Both the position numbers and the translations under genes were made by a program. Below are positions 63,856-64,000 of a stretch of 64,000 bases of DNA, piece by piece. Location of the stretch: contig OY744516.1 of assembly GCA_963556195.1 (NCBI GenBank), positions 31,005,793 to 31,069,792 of the forward strand. Reading direction: 5' to 3'. The DNA comes from Sepiola atlantica. Lineage: Eukaryota > Mollusca > Cephalopoda > Sepiida > Sepiolidae. Below the pieces are notes generated by a model, which made no database searches, was not told the DNA's origin, and worked only from the letters and a program-made list of their open reading frames with translations. Numbering within the stretch: the first letter of the stretch is position 1; each line of letters begins with the position of its first letter.

Positions 63856-64000
63856 TATAATTCGGGAAACACACAAACAGCTAACGCTTTTAAGAAAAAA
63901 TAAATAGTAAGCCCATTTCGATTTCGATTTATTATTTTTGTTCCTTCCAGCTTACATCCTACCCGGGACTTTGCATTGCCCTCAGCTTTAAAAAAAACAT
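63851..64000. other. Unassigned end sequence
   Basis: No gene or repeat was recognised. The window ends here. Confidence 0.35.

Overview
The window looks like intergenic DNA from a large, repeat-rich mollusc genome, most likely a cephalopod such as an octopus. This is inferred from its composition: very frequent long (TA)n tracts, other short tandem repeats, decayed metazoan-type non-LTR and LTR retrotransposons, Tc1/mariner, hAT-like and Helitron-like elements, and tRNA-like SINEs. No operons, no bacterial gene organisation and no intact host protein-coding gene could be recognised. Almost all open frames are either low complexity (Y/I, S/L, F/S/L runs from microsatellites) or parts of dead transposons.

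Layout. 1-5 kb: a non-LTR RT fragment, a degenerate ~37-bp tandem array, one copy of a 150-bp dispersed repeat and an APE-endonuclease fragment. 5-15 kb: microsatellites, a SINE, a hAT-like MITE, a near-perfect long hairpin (11.8-12.1 kb) and a Helitron-like element with a 35-bp minisatellite (13.9-14.8 kb). 15-20 kb: a degraded Tc1/mariner transposase, AT-rich DNA and a CpG-richer stretch. 20.55-24.05 kb: a 3.5-kb satellite of 38-bp monomers arranged as 76-bp dimers, with 760/684-bp higher-order periodicity. 25-30.6 kb: a second minisatellite element, a broken Ty3/gypsy-type retrotransposon with locally duplicated flanks and a solo LTR, a TIR element with a probable 8-bp target duplication, and another long hairpin. 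30.7-32 kb: a large inverted repeat. 32.7-35.6 kb: two head-to-head copies of one Jockey/CR1-like LINE, with further copies at 42.4-43.7 and 52.3-52.9 kb. 37-42 kb: a 164-bp tandem repeat, a palindromic mariner derivative and a 380-bp mariner MITE. 44.2-45.2 kb: a 1-kb polypurine strand. 46-55 kb: Helitron-like elements, a hairpin, a 25-bp minisatellite and LINE fragments. 55.9-59.6 kb: two composite inverted-repeat structures. 60.3-61.6 kb: a near-full-length but broken mariner. 62.5-63.9 kb: a SINE and a tandem duplication.

Nothing here acts together as a pathway. The unifying theme is element turnover: (TA)n tracts border most hairpins, MITEs and SINEs, and several families occur both as decayed and as recently homogenised copies. 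The most notable structures are the satellite with its diverged relative 20 kb away, the set of long near-perfect hairpins (possible dsRNA sources if transcribed), the 431-bp identical duplicated flank around the gypsy element, which may reflect two haplotypes joined in the assembly, and a SINE family recognisable from a conserved block after box B.
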